In this document: positions 40,022-49,247 of the stretch, one piece after another | Position numbering within the stretch: the stretch's first letter is position 1 | Layout: every line of letters starts with the position of its first letter | Assembly: GCF_001571145.1 (NCBI RefSeq) | Contig: NZ_BCTF01000012.1 | Span: forward strand, 1-64,000 | DNA: 64,000 bases | DNA from: Hydrogenophaga flava NBRC 102514 | Lineage (GTDB): Bacteria; Pseudomonadota; Gammaproteobacteria; Burkholderiales; Burkholderiaceae_C | Direction: 5' to 3' | Notes under the pieces: generated by a model | What the model was told of the DNA's origin: nothing | Seen by the model: only the letters and a program-made list of their open reading frames with translations | Database searches by the model: none | Program-made: the position numbers and the translations under genes

Positions 40022-41154
40022 AGGTCGCCATCGTCCACTACTGGTGGCTCAGCAACCGCGGCGGCGAGGCCGTGGTGGCCGCCATCGCCGAGCTCTACCC
40101 CGAGGCCGACCTGTTCGTGCACGTCTGCGACGAGGCCCTGGTGCGCCAGACCCTGGGCCCGGGCTTCAAGGGCCAGGTGCACACCACCTTCATCGCCCGC
40201 CTGCCGGGCGCCGCGCGGCACTACCAGAAGTACCTGCCCCTGATGCCCACGGCGCTGGAGCAGCTGAACCTGACCCGCTACGACCTGGTGATCAGCAGCG
40301 AGTCGGGCCCCGCCAAGGGCGTGGTCACGCGGCCGGACGCGCTGCACGTCTGCTACTGCCACTCGCCCATGCGCTACGTGTGGGACATGTACCCCGCCTA
40401 CCTGCAGGGCGCGGGCCGGCTCGTGCGCGCGCTGTTCCCCTGGGTGGCCCACTGGCTGCGCGTGTGGGACCGGGCCTCGGCCGATCGCGTGGACCACTTC
40501 GTGGCCAACTCCAGCTTCGTCGCCTCGCGCATCCGCAAGTTCTACCGGCGAGAGGCCGAGGTGGTGTTTCCGCCGGTCAACGTGACGGCCTTCGACCACC
40601 GCCGCGAGCGCGGCGACTTCTACCTCTGCCTGGGCCAGCTGGTGCCCTACAAGCGGGCCGACATGGTGGTGGAGGTGTTCAACCGCCTGGGCCTGCCCCT
40701 GGTGGTGATCGGCGAGGGCGAGCTGTTCGAGCGCCTCAAGGCCATCGCCGGCCCCAACGTGCAGCTGATGGGGCGCCAGCCCTTCGGCGTGGTCAAGGAC
40801 AAGCTCGAAACCTGCAAGGCCCTGGTGTTCCCCGGCCTGGAGGACTTCGGCATCGTGCCGGTGGAGGCCATGGCCAGCGGTGCCCCGGTGATCGCCTACG
40901 GCAAGGGCGGCGCGCTCGACACCATCGTGCACGGCCAGACCGGCGTGCTGTTCGACGAGCAGAGCAACGAGGCCCTGGAACGCGCCGTGCGCGCCTGCGA
41001 GGCCGGCGAGCACCGCTTCGACGTGGAGGCGCTGCGCGAGCACGCCAGCGGCTTCGACAAGCGCATCTTCCAGCGCCGCTTCCTGCAGGCCGTGGCGCGC
41101 GCGCTCGATGCGCAGAACACACCGCCCCTGCGGCTCGCCGAGGAAGGGGCCTGA
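40018..41154 (+). CDS. GT4 glycosyltransferase, probable mannosyltransferase
   Basis: A 378-residue GT-B enzyme. The start MKVAIVHYWWLSNRGGEAVV is the GT4 N-terminal signature with the Gly-Gly-Glu loop. The acceptor side has YCHSPMRYVWDMYP; the donor site has the LGQLVPYKRADMVVEVF strand and FPGLEDFGIVPVEAMASGAPVIA with the E-x7-E pattern. The CHSPMRYVWD motif resembles the WbaZ/mannosyltransferase group. Probable GDP-mannose donor, given manC immediately upstream with a 4-base overlap. Confidence 0.92.
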   Translation: MKVAIVHYWWLSNRGGEAVVAAIAELYPEADLFVHVCDEALVRQTLGPGFKGQVHTTFIARLPGAARHYQKYLPLMPTALEQLNLTRYDLVISSESGPAKGVVTRPDALHVCYCHSPMRYVWDMYPAYLQGAGRLVRALFPWVAHWLRVWDRASADRVDHFVANSSFVASRIRKFYRREAEVVFPPVNVTAFDHRRERGDFYLCLGQLVPYKRADMVVEVFNRLGLPLVVIGEGELFERLKAIAGPNVQLMGRQPFGVVKDKLETCKALVFPGLEDFGIVPVEAMASGAPVIAYGKGGALDTIVHGQTGVLFDEQSNEALERAVRACEAGEHRFDVEALREHASGFDKRIFQRRFLQAVARALDAQNTPPLRLAEEGA

Positions 41155-41157
41155 GCC

Positions 41158-42576
41158 ATGGAGATGGTGGTGATCGGGCTGTTCTGGGTGCTGGCGCTGC
41201 GGGTGCTGATCGGCAAGCCGCGCACGGGGCTGAGCATCTTCTTCGCGTCGATCCCGTTCGGTGCGCTGGCGGTCATTCCCACCAACCTGACCGGCGGCCT
41301 CACCCTGACGCCGACGCCGATCATCGCCCTGCTCATCGGCGCCCGGCTGCTGCTGAACCCGCAGGACCGCCAGGCGCTGGCGGGCATCGCCCTGTCCAAG
41401 AACGGCACCGTGTACCTCGCGGCGTTCTGGCTGGTCGCCTGCGCGGCCACGCTGCTGATGCCGCGCATCTTCGAGGGCCAGGTGACCATCTTCCCGGTGC
41501 GCTCGGCCGAGATGATCGTCGAGGAGCTGCTGCACCCGACCACGCAGAACTTCTCCCAGCTGACCTACCTCTCGATCTCGGTGTTCGCGGTGTTCTGCTT
41601 CATCCGGCTGACCCACAAGCACTACCAGCTCGCCGACCTGCTGGGGCCGATCCGGGTCGGCGCGCTGGTCACGGTGGCCACCGGGGCCATCGACTACGCC
41701 AGCAACTTCGTCAACCTCAGCGCGGCCCTCGACCCGTTCCGGACCGCCTCGTACGCCCTGCTCACCACCAACGAGGTGTTCGGCAACAAGCGCACCGTGG
41801 GTCTGATGCCCGAGGCCTCGTCCTACGGCTCGGTGTGCGTCTTCTTCCTGTCGCTGCTCTACTTCCTGCGCCTGGCCGTGCACAAGGACCGGCTCGGTTA
41901 CGCCAAGAACATGGCGCTGGTGTTCGCCCTGCTGCTGATGGCGCTGCTGTCCACCTCGTCGGCCGCCATCGTCTGTGTGGGCGTGTTCCTGGTGCTGGTG
42001 GTGGTGGACTGGCTCTGGAGCGATGTGCACCTGCACAAGGCCCCGCTCACCAGAAGCGCGCTGCTGTGGGCCTGCGTGCTCTCGGTGGCGGTGCTGTACC
42101 TGTCGTTCCAGCCCCGCCTGCTCGATGAGCTGACGGAGATCTTCAACCACATGGTGGTCTACAAGAAGGAATCGCAGTCGTACGAGGAGCGCACGCTGTG
42201 GACCACGGTGAGCTTGCAGGCGCTGCAGGACACCTACGGCCTGGGCGTGGGCGTGGGGGGCACGCGCACCTCCAGCTTCCTGGCCGCGCTGTTCAGCAAC
42301 ACCGGTGTGCTGGGCGGGCTGCTGTTCATGGCCTTCCTGCTCAAGGCCCTGCTGGGCCGCAGCCACCACGACCGCTCGACCATGCTGCGCTCGGTGCAGC
42401 GCGGGCTGTTCTTCGCCTTCCTGCCACCCTTCGCCAACCTGCTGATGGTGGGCACCTCGACCGACTTCGGGCTGGCCCTGGCCTACCTGCTGGGCATCAA
42501 GCTGGGCCTGATGGCCCGGCACCCGGCACGCGCCAGCGGGCCGGTGCCGGCACCGCTGCTGCAGGGGGCCCGATGA
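41158..42576 (+). CDS. polysaccharide polymerase (Wzy-like, O-antigen ligase family)
   Basis: A 472-residue polytopic membrane protein with about 11-12 helices (for example about 4-24, 28-48, 52-70, 80-98, 140-156, 168-186, 244-285, 300-320, 365-400, 420-450). The large periplasmic loop near 330-370 (VVYKKESQSYEERTLWTTVSLQALQDTYGLGVGVGG in pieces) resembles the R-x-x-x-W and LG-x-G-x-G pattern of the Wzy/WaaL family. It lies just before the flippase gene with a 4-base overlap. It probably joins repeat units in the periplasm. Sequence conservation in this family is low, so the call rests on topology and context. Confidence 0.85.
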   Translation: MEMVVIGLFWVLALRVLIGKPRTGLSIFFASIPFGALAVIPTNLTGGLTLTPTPIIALLIGARLLLNPQDRQALAGIALSKNGTVYLAAFWLVACAATLLMPRIFEGQVTIFPVRSAEMIVEELLHPTTQNFSQLTYLSISVFAVFCFIRLTHKHYQLADLLGPIRVGALVTVATGAIDYASNFVNLSAALDPFRTASYALLTTNEVFGNKRTVGLMPEASSYGSVCVFFLSLLYFLRLAVHKDRLGYAKNMALVFALLLMALLSTSSAAIVCVGVFLVLVVVDWLWSDVHLHKAPLTRSALLWACVLSVAVLYLSFQPRLLDELTEIFNHMVVYKKESQSYEERTLWTTVSLQALQDTYGLGVGVGGTRTSSFLAALFSNTGVLGGLLFMAFLLKALLGRSHHDRSTMLRSVQRGLFFAFLPPFANLLMVGTSTDFGLALAYLLGIKLGLMARHPARASGPVPAPLLQGAR

Positions 42577-43838
42577 GCGCCAACCCCACCGCCACCCGCT
42601 CGTCGCTGGACTTCGCGTTCGTCTATGCGGCCTACTGCCTGCGCTACGTCTACCTGCTGGTGCTGATCCCGTTCTATGGCCGGGTCCTGGGCATGGAGGG
42701 CTACGCCGTGGTGCTGTCGGCGCTGTCGCTGATGAACCTGGTCTGGATCTTCAACAACTGGGGCCTGGCGCCGGCCGGCACCCGCGCCATCGCCACCGCG
42801 TCGGCCCCTGGTCAGCAGTCGGACATCTTCGGTGCGCAGTTCAGCGCCCGGCTGCTGCTGACGCTGCTCGTCGTGCCGGGCGCCCTGGTCGCCATCCAGC
42901 TCTCGCCCCTGCTGGCGGCCAACCGCTGGGCCGCCTGGGCGGCCATGGCCCTAGGCGTGGTCTCGGCCTTCAACCTGGGCTGGTACTACACCGGCACCCA
43001 CCGCCCGCGCACCACGGTGCGGCTGGAAGTGATCGGCTTCGTGATCAACCTGTCGCTCATCCTGGCGCTGGTGCGTTCGCCGTCGGACGCCGATCTCGCG
43101 GTGTTCCTGATGCTGCTGTCGGCGCTGACCGTGTCGGTCATCGCCTACTGGTCGTGCCGGGGCGAGTTCCGCCTCGACCGGCTCATCCAGTGGCGCGCGG
43201 GCCTGCAGCTGATCCGCTCGTCGGGCTACCTGTTCCTCTACATCAGCAACGCGATCTTCGTCGGCGCGGCGCTGACCTACCTGCTGGGCCTGTACGCCAG
43301 CGCGGACATGGTGGGCGCCTACGGCGCCGCCGACCGGCTGGTGGCGGCGGGCATCAGCATCATGACGCCCATGGGCCACATCTTCATCCCGAAGATCACC
43401 GCCCTGTTCGCCACCCACCGCGACGGCGCCTACCGGCTCTCGCGCCGGGTCGGGGCCCTGCTGCTGCTGGTGGCCACGCTGGGTGCCGCGGTCAGCCACT
43501 GGTTCGCGCAGCCCATCGTCTCGCTGATCTTCGGCCCCGGCTTCGAGCAGACCGCCGCGCTGCTGCAGGTGATGTCGGTGGTGTTCCCGATCAACGCCGC
43601 CATCATCGTGCTGGGCGCCTACCTGTTCATCCCGCAGCACCAGGAACGCACGCTGGCCGCCGTGGTCATCACCGGCTCGGCCATCGGCATCGGCGCCCTG
43701 GTGCTCATGGGCAACACCTACCAGGCCATGGGCGCGGCCTACGCCCGGATCACCGGCGACGCGATCACCCTCGCACTGCTGCTCGCGTTCGCCTGGAAGA
43801 ACGGCATCCTGCAGCAGTTGCTGTCCCCGCGCCGATGA
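42573..43838 (+). CDS. oligosaccharide flippase (Wzx)
   Basis: A 421-residue membrane protein with about 12 helices of the polysaccharide transporter/MOP fold. LDFAFVYAAYCLRYVYLLVLIPFYGRVLGMEGY is the usual opening seen in pieces; later FLYISNAIFVGAALTYLLG, GAYGAADRLVAAGISIMTPMG and LIFGPGFEQTAALLQVMS are classic Wzx stretches. It flips undecaprenyl-linked repeat units to the periplasm. ATGA overlap with the polymerase. Confidence 0.92.
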   Translation: MSANPTATRSSLDFAFVYAAYCLRYVYLLVLIPFYGRVLGMEGYAVVLSALSLMNLVWIFNNWGLAPAGTRAIATASAPGQQSDIFGAQFSARLLLTLLVVPGALVAIQLSPLLAANRWAAWAAMALGVVSAFNLGWYYTGTHRPRTTVRLEVIGFVINLSLILALVRSPSDADLAVFLMLLSALTVSVIAYWSCRGEFRLDRLIQWRAGLQLIRSSGYLFLYISNAIFVGAALTYLLGLYASADMVGAYGAADRLVAAGISIMTPMGHIFIPKITALFATHRDGAYRLSRRVGALLLLVATLGAAVSHWFAQPIVSLIFGPGFEQTAALLQVMSVVFPINAAIIVLGAYLFIPQHQERTLAAVVITGSAIGIGALVLMGNTYQAMGAAYARITGDAITLALLLAFAWKNGILQQLLSPRR

Positions 43839-43888
43839 ACCCGATGCCCGGCCCGTTTTCACATGAACCACAGACCTCCAGGAACCGC

Positions 43889-44803
43889 ATGAAGGCCTAT
43901 GTCGTCGTTGCCACCAAGGGAAGAGCGTCCGTCGCAGGCTGTGTCCTGCGCGCGCTGCAGCAGCAGACCTGCCCCGCCCAGCACATCGTCTTCGTGGGCA
44001 GCGAGCCCGCTGACGTGGCCGGACTCGATAGCCACCCGCTGCACAGCGCCGGCACGGTGTCGGTGCTGCTGTCCGAAGCGGGCCTGACCCGCCAGCGCAA
44101 CGCCGGGCTGGAGCGCCTGGCCACCCTGACCCGCGGCGAGGACCCGGCCCAGTGGTTCGTGGTGTTCTTCGACGACGACTTCCGGCCCGCGCCCGACTGG
44201 CTGGCCCACTGCCGCGCGGCCTTGCTGGACGACCCGCAACTGGTCGGCGTGGGCGGCACGGTGCTGGCGGACGGCATCACCGGCACCCCGATCACCGAGT
44301 CGCAGGCGCAGGACTTCATCGAATCCCGCTGCCCGCCGATGAAGCACACCTGGTCCGGCCCGCGCCGCGACGTGCCCGACCTCTACGGCTGCAACATGGC
44401 CTACCGCGGCACCGTGGCCAGCCACGAACGTTTCGACCCGGCGCTGCCCTTCTACGGCTGGCTGGAAGACGTCGACTACTCGGTCAAGGCCAGCCGCCTG
44501 GGCGCGCTGCGGCACATCCCCGAATGCCGCGGCGTGCACATGGGCAGTTCGTCGGGCCGCACCAGCGGCGTGCGCTTCGGCTACTCGCAGATCGCCAACC
44601 CGCTGTACCTGATCCGCAAGAAGACGATGCCCCTGCCCAAGGGCGGCCTGACCCTGCTGCGCAACATGCTCTCCAACAGCGCGAACACGCTGCTGCGCAA
44701 CCAGTCGCGCGACTACACCGGGCGGCTGCGGGGCAACCTCATGGCCATCCGGGACCTGTTCCGCGGCCACTGCCACCCGACCCGGGTCACGGGCATCCAG
44801 TGA
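43889..44803 (+). CDS. GT2 glycosyltransferase A
   Basis: A 304-residue GT-A enzyme. Opens MKAYVVVATKGRASVAGCVL; FFDDDFRPAPDWL carries the metal-binding acidic motif (about 94-98), and LYGCNMAYRG, FYGWLEDVDYS and GYSQIANPLYLIRKKTM follow. The same motifs in the same order appear in the gene at 57742-58617, so they are paralogues. I take the ATG at 43889, which has CCAGGAA 4-9 bases upstream, over the ATG at 43835 that would overlap the flippase stop. Donor sugar cannot be read from sequence. Confidence 0.9.
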   Translation: MKAYVVVATKGRASVAGCVLRALQQQTCPAQHIVFVGSEPADVAGLDSHPLHSAGTVSVLLSEAGLTRQRNAGLERLATLTRGEDPAQWFVVFFDDDFRPAPDWLAHCRAALLDDPQLVGVGGTVLADGITGTPITESQAQDFIESRCPPMKHTWSGPRRDVPDLYGCNMAYRGTVASHERFDPALPFYGWLEDVDYSVKASRLGALRHIPECRGVHMGSSSGRTSGVRFGYSQIANPLYLIRKKTMPLPKGGLTLLRNMLSNSANTLLRNQSRDYTGRLRGNLMAIRDLFRGHCHPTRVTGIQ

Positions 44804-44814
44804 GCGCCGACACC

Positions 44815-46065
44815 ATGCAACACCCCTTCCGCCTCGTCGTGCTCAACGACTTCGCATCGGCCAACGGTGGCGCCTCGTCGCTGGCCATCGCGAACGCCAA
44901 CCTCATGGCGTCCACCGGCATCGACGTCACCTACCTGTGCGGCGAACACAGCCCCGCCGACGGCACCCTGAACGCCCGCGTCTCGCGCCTGGGCCTCAAT
45001 GGCGCGGCCCTCGACCCGGCGCGGCCGCTGAACAACGCCATCAGCGGGCTCTACAACCCGGCCACCCCGCGCTTCCTGGCCGACTGGATCGGCGCGCACG
45101 ACACGCCCAACACGGTCTACCACCTGCACGGCTGGAGCAAGATTTTTTCGCCCTCGGTCTTCAAGGCACTGGCGCAGGTCGCCAGCCGCACCCTGGTGCA
45201 CGCCCACGACTACTTTCCCGCCTGCCCCAACGGCGCGTTCATCAACTACCCGCAAATGAAAGAGTGCGACCTGCTGCCCACCCAGATGGGCTGCCTGTTC
45301 TCCAACTGCGACCAGCGCAGCTACCCCCAGAAGCTGTGGCGGCTGGCGCGGCACGAAATCAAGAACCGCTGGTTCGACCTGAAAGACTCGGCCTTCCGCA
45401 TCGTGCTGCCGCACGAGGCGATGCGCCCCTACTTCACCCGCAGCGGCTGCATGGACGATACGGTGTTCACCGTGCCCAATCCGGTGGTGCCGTTCACCGA
45501 CACCCGGATTCGCGCCGAGACCAACGACGAGTTCCTGTTCATCGGCCGGCTGGTGCCCGAAAAGGGCGTCGACACCTTCCTGGCCGCCGCCCGGCACGCC
45601 CGGGTGAAGGCCAAGGTGATCGGCGCGGGACCGCTGCTGGGGCCGCTGAAGGCGCAGTACCCGGACGCCGAGTTCACCGGCTGGCAGGACCGCGACACCA
45701 TCGGCACGCACCTGCGCAACGCGCGCGCGGTCATCATGCCGTCCAAGCTGCGCGAGACCTTCGGTCTGGTGGCGATCGAGTCCATCGCCAGCGGCATCCC
45801 GGTGGTGGTCTCCACCAGCTCGGCCGTGGCGGCGGACCTGGTGCGCATGAACGCCGGCCTGACGGTGGCGCCGGACGACGTGGCCGCGCTCGTGCCGGTG
45901 ATGACCCGCCTGGCCCGCTCCGACGAGCTGGTGCGGACCATGAGCGACAACGGCCATGCCCACTGGCGGCAGGTGGCCAACACCACCGACAGCTGGGCCG
46001 ATTCGCTGCGGTCCATGTACGGCACGCTGGCGGCCGGGGCCGACCACCACGAAAGGGTGCACTGA
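44815..46065 (+). CDS. GT4 glycosyltransferase
   Basis: A 416-residue GT-B enzyme: N-terminal RLVVLNDFASANGGASSLAIA (Gly-Gly loop), acceptor domain with TLVHAHDYFPACPNGAF and a cysteine-rich segment (KECDLLPTQMGCLFSNCDQR), donor domain with EFLFIGRLVPEKGVDTFLAA and PSKLRETFGLVAIESIASGIP giving the E-x7-E motif. An in-frame GTG at 44800 overlapping the previous stop (GTGA) is an alternative start. The H-x-H-D-Y-F-P-x-C-P-N pattern recurs in EPS transferases acting early on lipid-linked acceptors. Substrates unknown. Confidence 0.9.
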   Translation: MQHPFRLVVLNDFASANGGASSLAIANANLMASTGIDVTYLCGEHSPADGTLNARVSRLGLNGAALDPARPLNNAISGLYNPATPRFLADWIGAHDTPNTVYHLHGWSKIFSPSVFKALAQVASRTLVHAHDYFPACPNGAFINYPQMKECDLLPTQMGCLFSNCDQRSYPQKLWRLARHEIKNRWFDLKDSAFRIVLPHEAMRPYFTRSGCMDDTVFTVPNPVVPFTDTRIRAETNDEFLFIGRLVPEKGVDTFLAAARHARVKAKVIGAGPLLGPLKAQYPDAEFTGWQDRDTIGTHLRNARAVIMPSKLRETFGLVAIESIASGIPVVVSTSSAVAADLVRMNAGLTVAPDDVAALVPVMTRLARSDELVRTMSDNGHAHWRQVANTTDSWADSLRSMYGTLAAGADHHERVH

Positions 46066-47310
46066 ATGGCCCCGCTCAAGGTCGGCATCGTGAACGTGGC
46101 CTACAGCCCCAACCTGGGCGACGGCCTGATCGCGGAGTGCCTGCGGCACGGGCTGGCGTCGTCGCCAGCCCAGCTCGAACCGCATTTCATCGATCTGGCG
46201 GGGCGCGAGAGCTTCTCGCAGGGCCTGCAGGCCAAGAAGCGCCTGAACCTCCTGCGGGCCCTGCTGCCGGGCTTCGCCCGGGGTGCGGCCTCCCGGGTCT
46301 ACCTGGAACTGCTGGTGCGCTTTCGCCTGCGGCCGTTCTACCGCCGCAAGATGGCCGGGCTGGACGCCATCGTGCTGGGCGGCGGCAACCTGCTGGCCGA
46401 CCAGGACCTGAACTTCCCCAAGAAGGTCCACGGCGCCCTGATGGAGGCGGCCCGGCGCCGCCTGCCGGTGTACCTCTACGGCGTGGGGGTCTCCGACGAC
46501 TGGTCGCCCACCGGCCGCCGCCTGTTCCTGGAGGCGCTGGGCGCCTGCGACCTGCGCCTGCTGTCGGTGCGCGACGCGCGCTCGGCCACGCTGCTGGCGC
46601 GCGCGCTGGGCGCGGCCGAGCAGGACATCGCCACCGTGCTCGACCCCGGCGTGTTCGCCGCGCTCGCGGTGCCGCCGGCACCGCTGGAGCCGCCGCCGTC
46701 CGAAGGGGTGGCCCGCATCGGCGTGGGCGTGATGAGCCCGGCCGAGCTGCGTTACCACGGCCTGGCGTCGATGGACGACCAGGTGCTGCTGGGTTTCTAC
46801 CGGACCCTGCTGGCCAACCTGGCCGCGCGGGGCGCCCAGATCCGGGTCTTCACCAACGGCAGCCCCGAAGACCGCGCCTTCGCGCAGCGCGTGACCCGCG
46901 GGTTCAGCGAGGGCGGTCCGGTGTGCTCGCGCCTGATCGACGTGACCGAACGCATCCAGACGCCGGCCGACCTGTGCCGGGTCATCGCCGGCTGCACCGG
47001 CATCGTGGCCTTCCGCCTGCACGCCGTCATCGCCGCGCTGGCCTACGACAAGCCCTTCGTGGCGCTGGCCTGGGACAAGAAGGTCGCCGCCTTCCTCAGC
47101 GAGGTGCAGCGCCCGCACGCCCTGGCCGACGTGGCCCGCACCTCGCCCTCGTCCATCGTCGACCGCCTGCTGTCCCCGCCGTCGTCACCCGCGCCCCTGC
47201 CGTCGCAGGTGTGCGCCCAGCGCGCCCTGCGCTCGGTGCACCGGCTGGCCGAACTGATCGCCGTCGCCCCCGCAAGAGAAGCCCATGAGCCCCAAGAAGC
47301 CACCACTTGA
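46066..47310 (+). CDS. polysaccharide pyruvyl transferase family protein
   Basis: A 414-residue enzyme of the CsaB/WcaK/EpsO family, which adds a ketal pyruvate to a sugar. KVGIVNVAYSPNLGDGLIAEC is the N-terminal NxGD signature; VLGGGNLLADQDLNF, YLYGVGVS and LSVRDARSATLL match the core; the C-terminal half has the GT-B-like ITAFRLHA/H-type motif, here GIVAFRLHAVIAALAY, and PFVALAWDKKVAAFL. Pyruvate would make the polymer acidic. It begins directly after the stop codon of the GT4 gene and overlaps the VanZ-like gene by 26 bases. Confidence 0.9.
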   Translation: MAPLKVGIVNVAYSPNLGDGLIAECLRHGLASSPAQLEPHFIDLAGRESFSQGLQAKKRLNLLRALLPGFARGAASRVYLELLVRFRLRPFYRRKMAGLDAIVLGGGNLLADQDLNFPKKVHGALMEAARRRLPVYLYGVGVSDDWSPTGRRLFLEALGACDLRLLSVRDARSATLLARALGAAEQDIATVLDPGVFAALAVPPAPLEPPPSEGVARIGVGVMSPAELRYHGLASMDDQVLLGFYRTLLANLAARGAQIRVFTNGSPEDRAFAQRVTRGFSEGGPVCSRLIDVTERIQTPADLCRVIAGCTGIVAFRLHAVIAALAYDKPFVALAWDKKVAAFLSEVQRPHALADVARTSPSSIVDRLLSPPSSPAPLPSQVCAQRALRSVHRLAELIAVAPAREAHEPQEATT

Positions 47311-47650
47311 GAAAGCCTGGCTGGCCACCCCGCTGTGGGCCGCCGGCATGGCGGCGGCCGTGGTGGCGGTGGCGCAGGTGGACCTGCTGCGGCCCTTCTA
47401 TGCGCAATGGGACAAGGGCGCACACGCGCTCTGTTTCCTGGTCACCTGGTGGGTGTTCCACCGGGTGCTGGGCATGGGCCGGGTGCTGGCGCTGGTGCTG
47501 GCGGCAGCGCTCGGCGCGTTCATCGAGGTGCACCAGATCGGCGTGCCCGGCTTCAATGCGTCGTGGTCCGACTTTGCCGCCGACCTGGCCGGCATCGCTG
47601 CGGCCTGGGCCCTGGCGGCGGCGTTCCCGGCGCGGAAGGACTCGCCATGA
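47285..47650 (+). CDS. VanZ-like membrane protein
   Basis: A 121-residue protein with four hydrophobic helices (about 17-35, 45-62, 66-84, 98-113). WDKGAHALCFLVTWWVF carries the D-K-x-x-H motif and ALGAFIEVHQIGVPGFNASWSDFAADLAG the E-x-x-Q and D-x-x-A-x-x-x-G pattern of the VanZ-like family. Proteins of this type recur in exopolysaccharide and exosortase clusters; their job is not known. Overlaps the pyruvyl transferase gene by 26 bases and the hydrolase gene by 4. Confidence 0.85.
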   Translation: MSPKKPPLEKAWLATPLWAAGMAAAVVAVAQVDLLRPFYAQWDKGAHALCFLVTWWVFHRVLGMGRVLALVLAAALGAFIEVHQIGVPGFNASWSDFAADLAGIAAAWALAAAFPARKDSP

Positions 47651-49242
47651 GCGCGTGGCGACCGGCCCTGCTGGTGGGTGCCGCGGCGCTGTGGCCGCTG
47701 CTGGCGCAGGCCGCCGACAACCCCTTCGGCGTCGCGCCCTCGGCCTCGTCCTCCCGCAGCCTGTCCCGCTGGGTCGGGCCGATGGCCGAGGCCGGCGTGG
47801 GCTGGGTGCGCGGCTTCAGCCCCACGCTCGACCCGGCGCAGACGGCGCGCAGTCTGCCCGCGTCCATCGGCTTCAGCGGCGTCCTGGAATACCGCGACCC
47901 GGCCGACCCGGCGGCCTGGCAGCAGTACGTGCGCGACCGGGTGCGGACCTTCCGGCCCCTGACGCGCCACTGGGAGGTCTGGAACGAGCCGCCCAACTTC
48001 ACTCCGAACACGCCGCCCGAGGTCTACGGACAGATGGTGGCCCTGGCCTACGACGCGGCCAAAGCCGTGGACCCGTCGGTGCAGTTGGGCCTGGCCGCGC
48101 AGAGCGTGAACCTCAACTACTTGGACCGCGCCCTGCTGGCCGGCGCCAGGGACAAGTTCGACTTCGTCACCGTGCACCCCTACGAAACGGCCGGCCTGAT
48201 CCCCCGCGGCTTCGAGGCCCAGTTCATGGCCATCGTGCCGACCATCCGCAAGATGCTGCGCGCGCGCAGCCCCGAACGCGCCGACGTGCCGGTGTACTTC
48301 ACCGAGGTGGGGCAGCCGGTCGACGCCCGCAACGACGAGACGGCGCAGGCCAGCCAGCTGATCAAGATCTACACCATGGGCCTGGCCCAGGGCGCCGCCC
48401 GCATCCACTGGTTCGAGCCGCTGGATGGCGACTCCGGCCCCTTCGGCCTGATCGGCCCCCAGGGCCGGCCGCGCCCCGCCCACACCGCCTTGCGCACGCT
48501 GACCACCCACCTGGGCCCGCAGCCGCGCGCACTCGGCTGGCTGCTGCTGGCCGGGCAGCACCACGGCTTCCTGTTCGATGGCCCGCAGGGCCTGGTGCTG
48601 GTGGCCTGGAGCCGGCCCGACAGCACCGCGGTGGTGACCCTGCCGGCCGGCAGCCGCGTGGTCGACCCGCTCTCGGGCGCGGCGCGGGCCGCCAACTCGC
48701 TGGCGCTGAGCCCGCAGCCGGCCCTGGCCCTGCTGCCCCGGGAGGCGGGCGACTGGGTGCGGCAGGCCAGCGCCAACCAGGCCCGCCCCTACCCCTGGCA
48801 CGGCGACCACAGCGGCGCCGGGCGCATCGAATTCACCGCCCCCGGCGGCCCGGCCGGCGCACGCGGCCTGCACCTGACGCAGGCGCCCACGTGGCGCGCG
48901 CTGGGCACCGAGCAGGTGCTGGACGCGGCGCCGCGCGCCACCACCTCGTTCACGGTGGACCCCAACTTCCTGTCCTACAGCCCGCAGCCACTGCGCATCA
49001 CCGCCGTGGTGCGGCGCAACTCGGCGCAGGCGGCCGGGTTCAACCTGAAGTACGAAAGCCGCAGCGGCACTTCCAGCCTGGGCTGGAACACCGTGCCGGC
49101 CCAGGACGAATGGACCACCCTGAGCTGGTTCATCGCAGACGCCCAGTTCGTGGGCAAGTTCGGCTACCACTTTTCTTTTGATTCGGATTCCACCCGGCAC
49201 AGCGGCTACAGCATCCGCAGCGTGTCGGTGAGCAAGGAGTGA
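47647..49242 (+). CDS. secreted glycoside hydrolase (PslG/GH39-like)
   Basis: A 531-residue secreted enzyme: signal peptide about 1-22 (LLAQA end), a TIM-barrel catalytic domain (about 25-310) and a C-terminal beta domain (about 400-531). The acid/base Glu is in HWEVWNEPPNF (about residue 115), and the probable nucleophile Glu is in VPVYFTEVGQPV (about 220); WFEPLDGD closes the barrel. This clan-A layout matches PslG, the hydrolase encoded in the Psl cluster of Pseudomonas that trims or releases polymer. Probable periplasmic or outer-membrane-associated depolymerase controlling chain length or clearing stalled polymer. Confidence 0.87.
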   Translation: MSAWRPALLVGAAALWPLLAQAADNPFGVAPSASSSRSLSRWVGPMAEAGVGWVRGFSPTLDPAQTARSLPASIGFSGVLEYRDPADPAAWQQYVRDRVRTFRPLTRHWEVWNEPPNFTPNTPPEVYGQMVALAYDAAKAVDPSVQLGLAAQSVNLNYLDRALLAGARDKFDFVTVHPYETAGLIPRGFEAQFMAIVPTIRKMLRARSPERADVPVYFTEVGQPVDARNDETAQASQLIKIYTMGLAQGAARIHWFEPLDGDSGPFGLIGPQGRPRPAHTALRTLTTHLGPQPRALGWLLLAGQHHGFLFDGPQGLVLVAWSRPDSTAVVTLPAGSRVVDPLSGAARAANSLALSPQPALALLPREAGDWVRQASANQARPYPWHGDHSGAGRIEFTAPGGPAGARGLHLTQAPTWRALGTEQVLDAAPRATTSFTVDPNFLSYSPQPLRITAVVRRNSAQAAGFNLKYESRSGTSSLGWNTVPAQDEWTTLSWFIADAQFVGKFGYHFSFDSDSTRHSGYSIRSVSVSKE

Positions 49243-49247
49243 CCCCC

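Noticed and set aside
39952-47118. Several long minus-strand frames opposite the EPS genes (39952-42522 and 44713-47118)
   Set aside because: Low-complexity Gln/His/Arg/Gly translations antisense to recognised glycosyltransferase and transport genes; no start signals or motifs.
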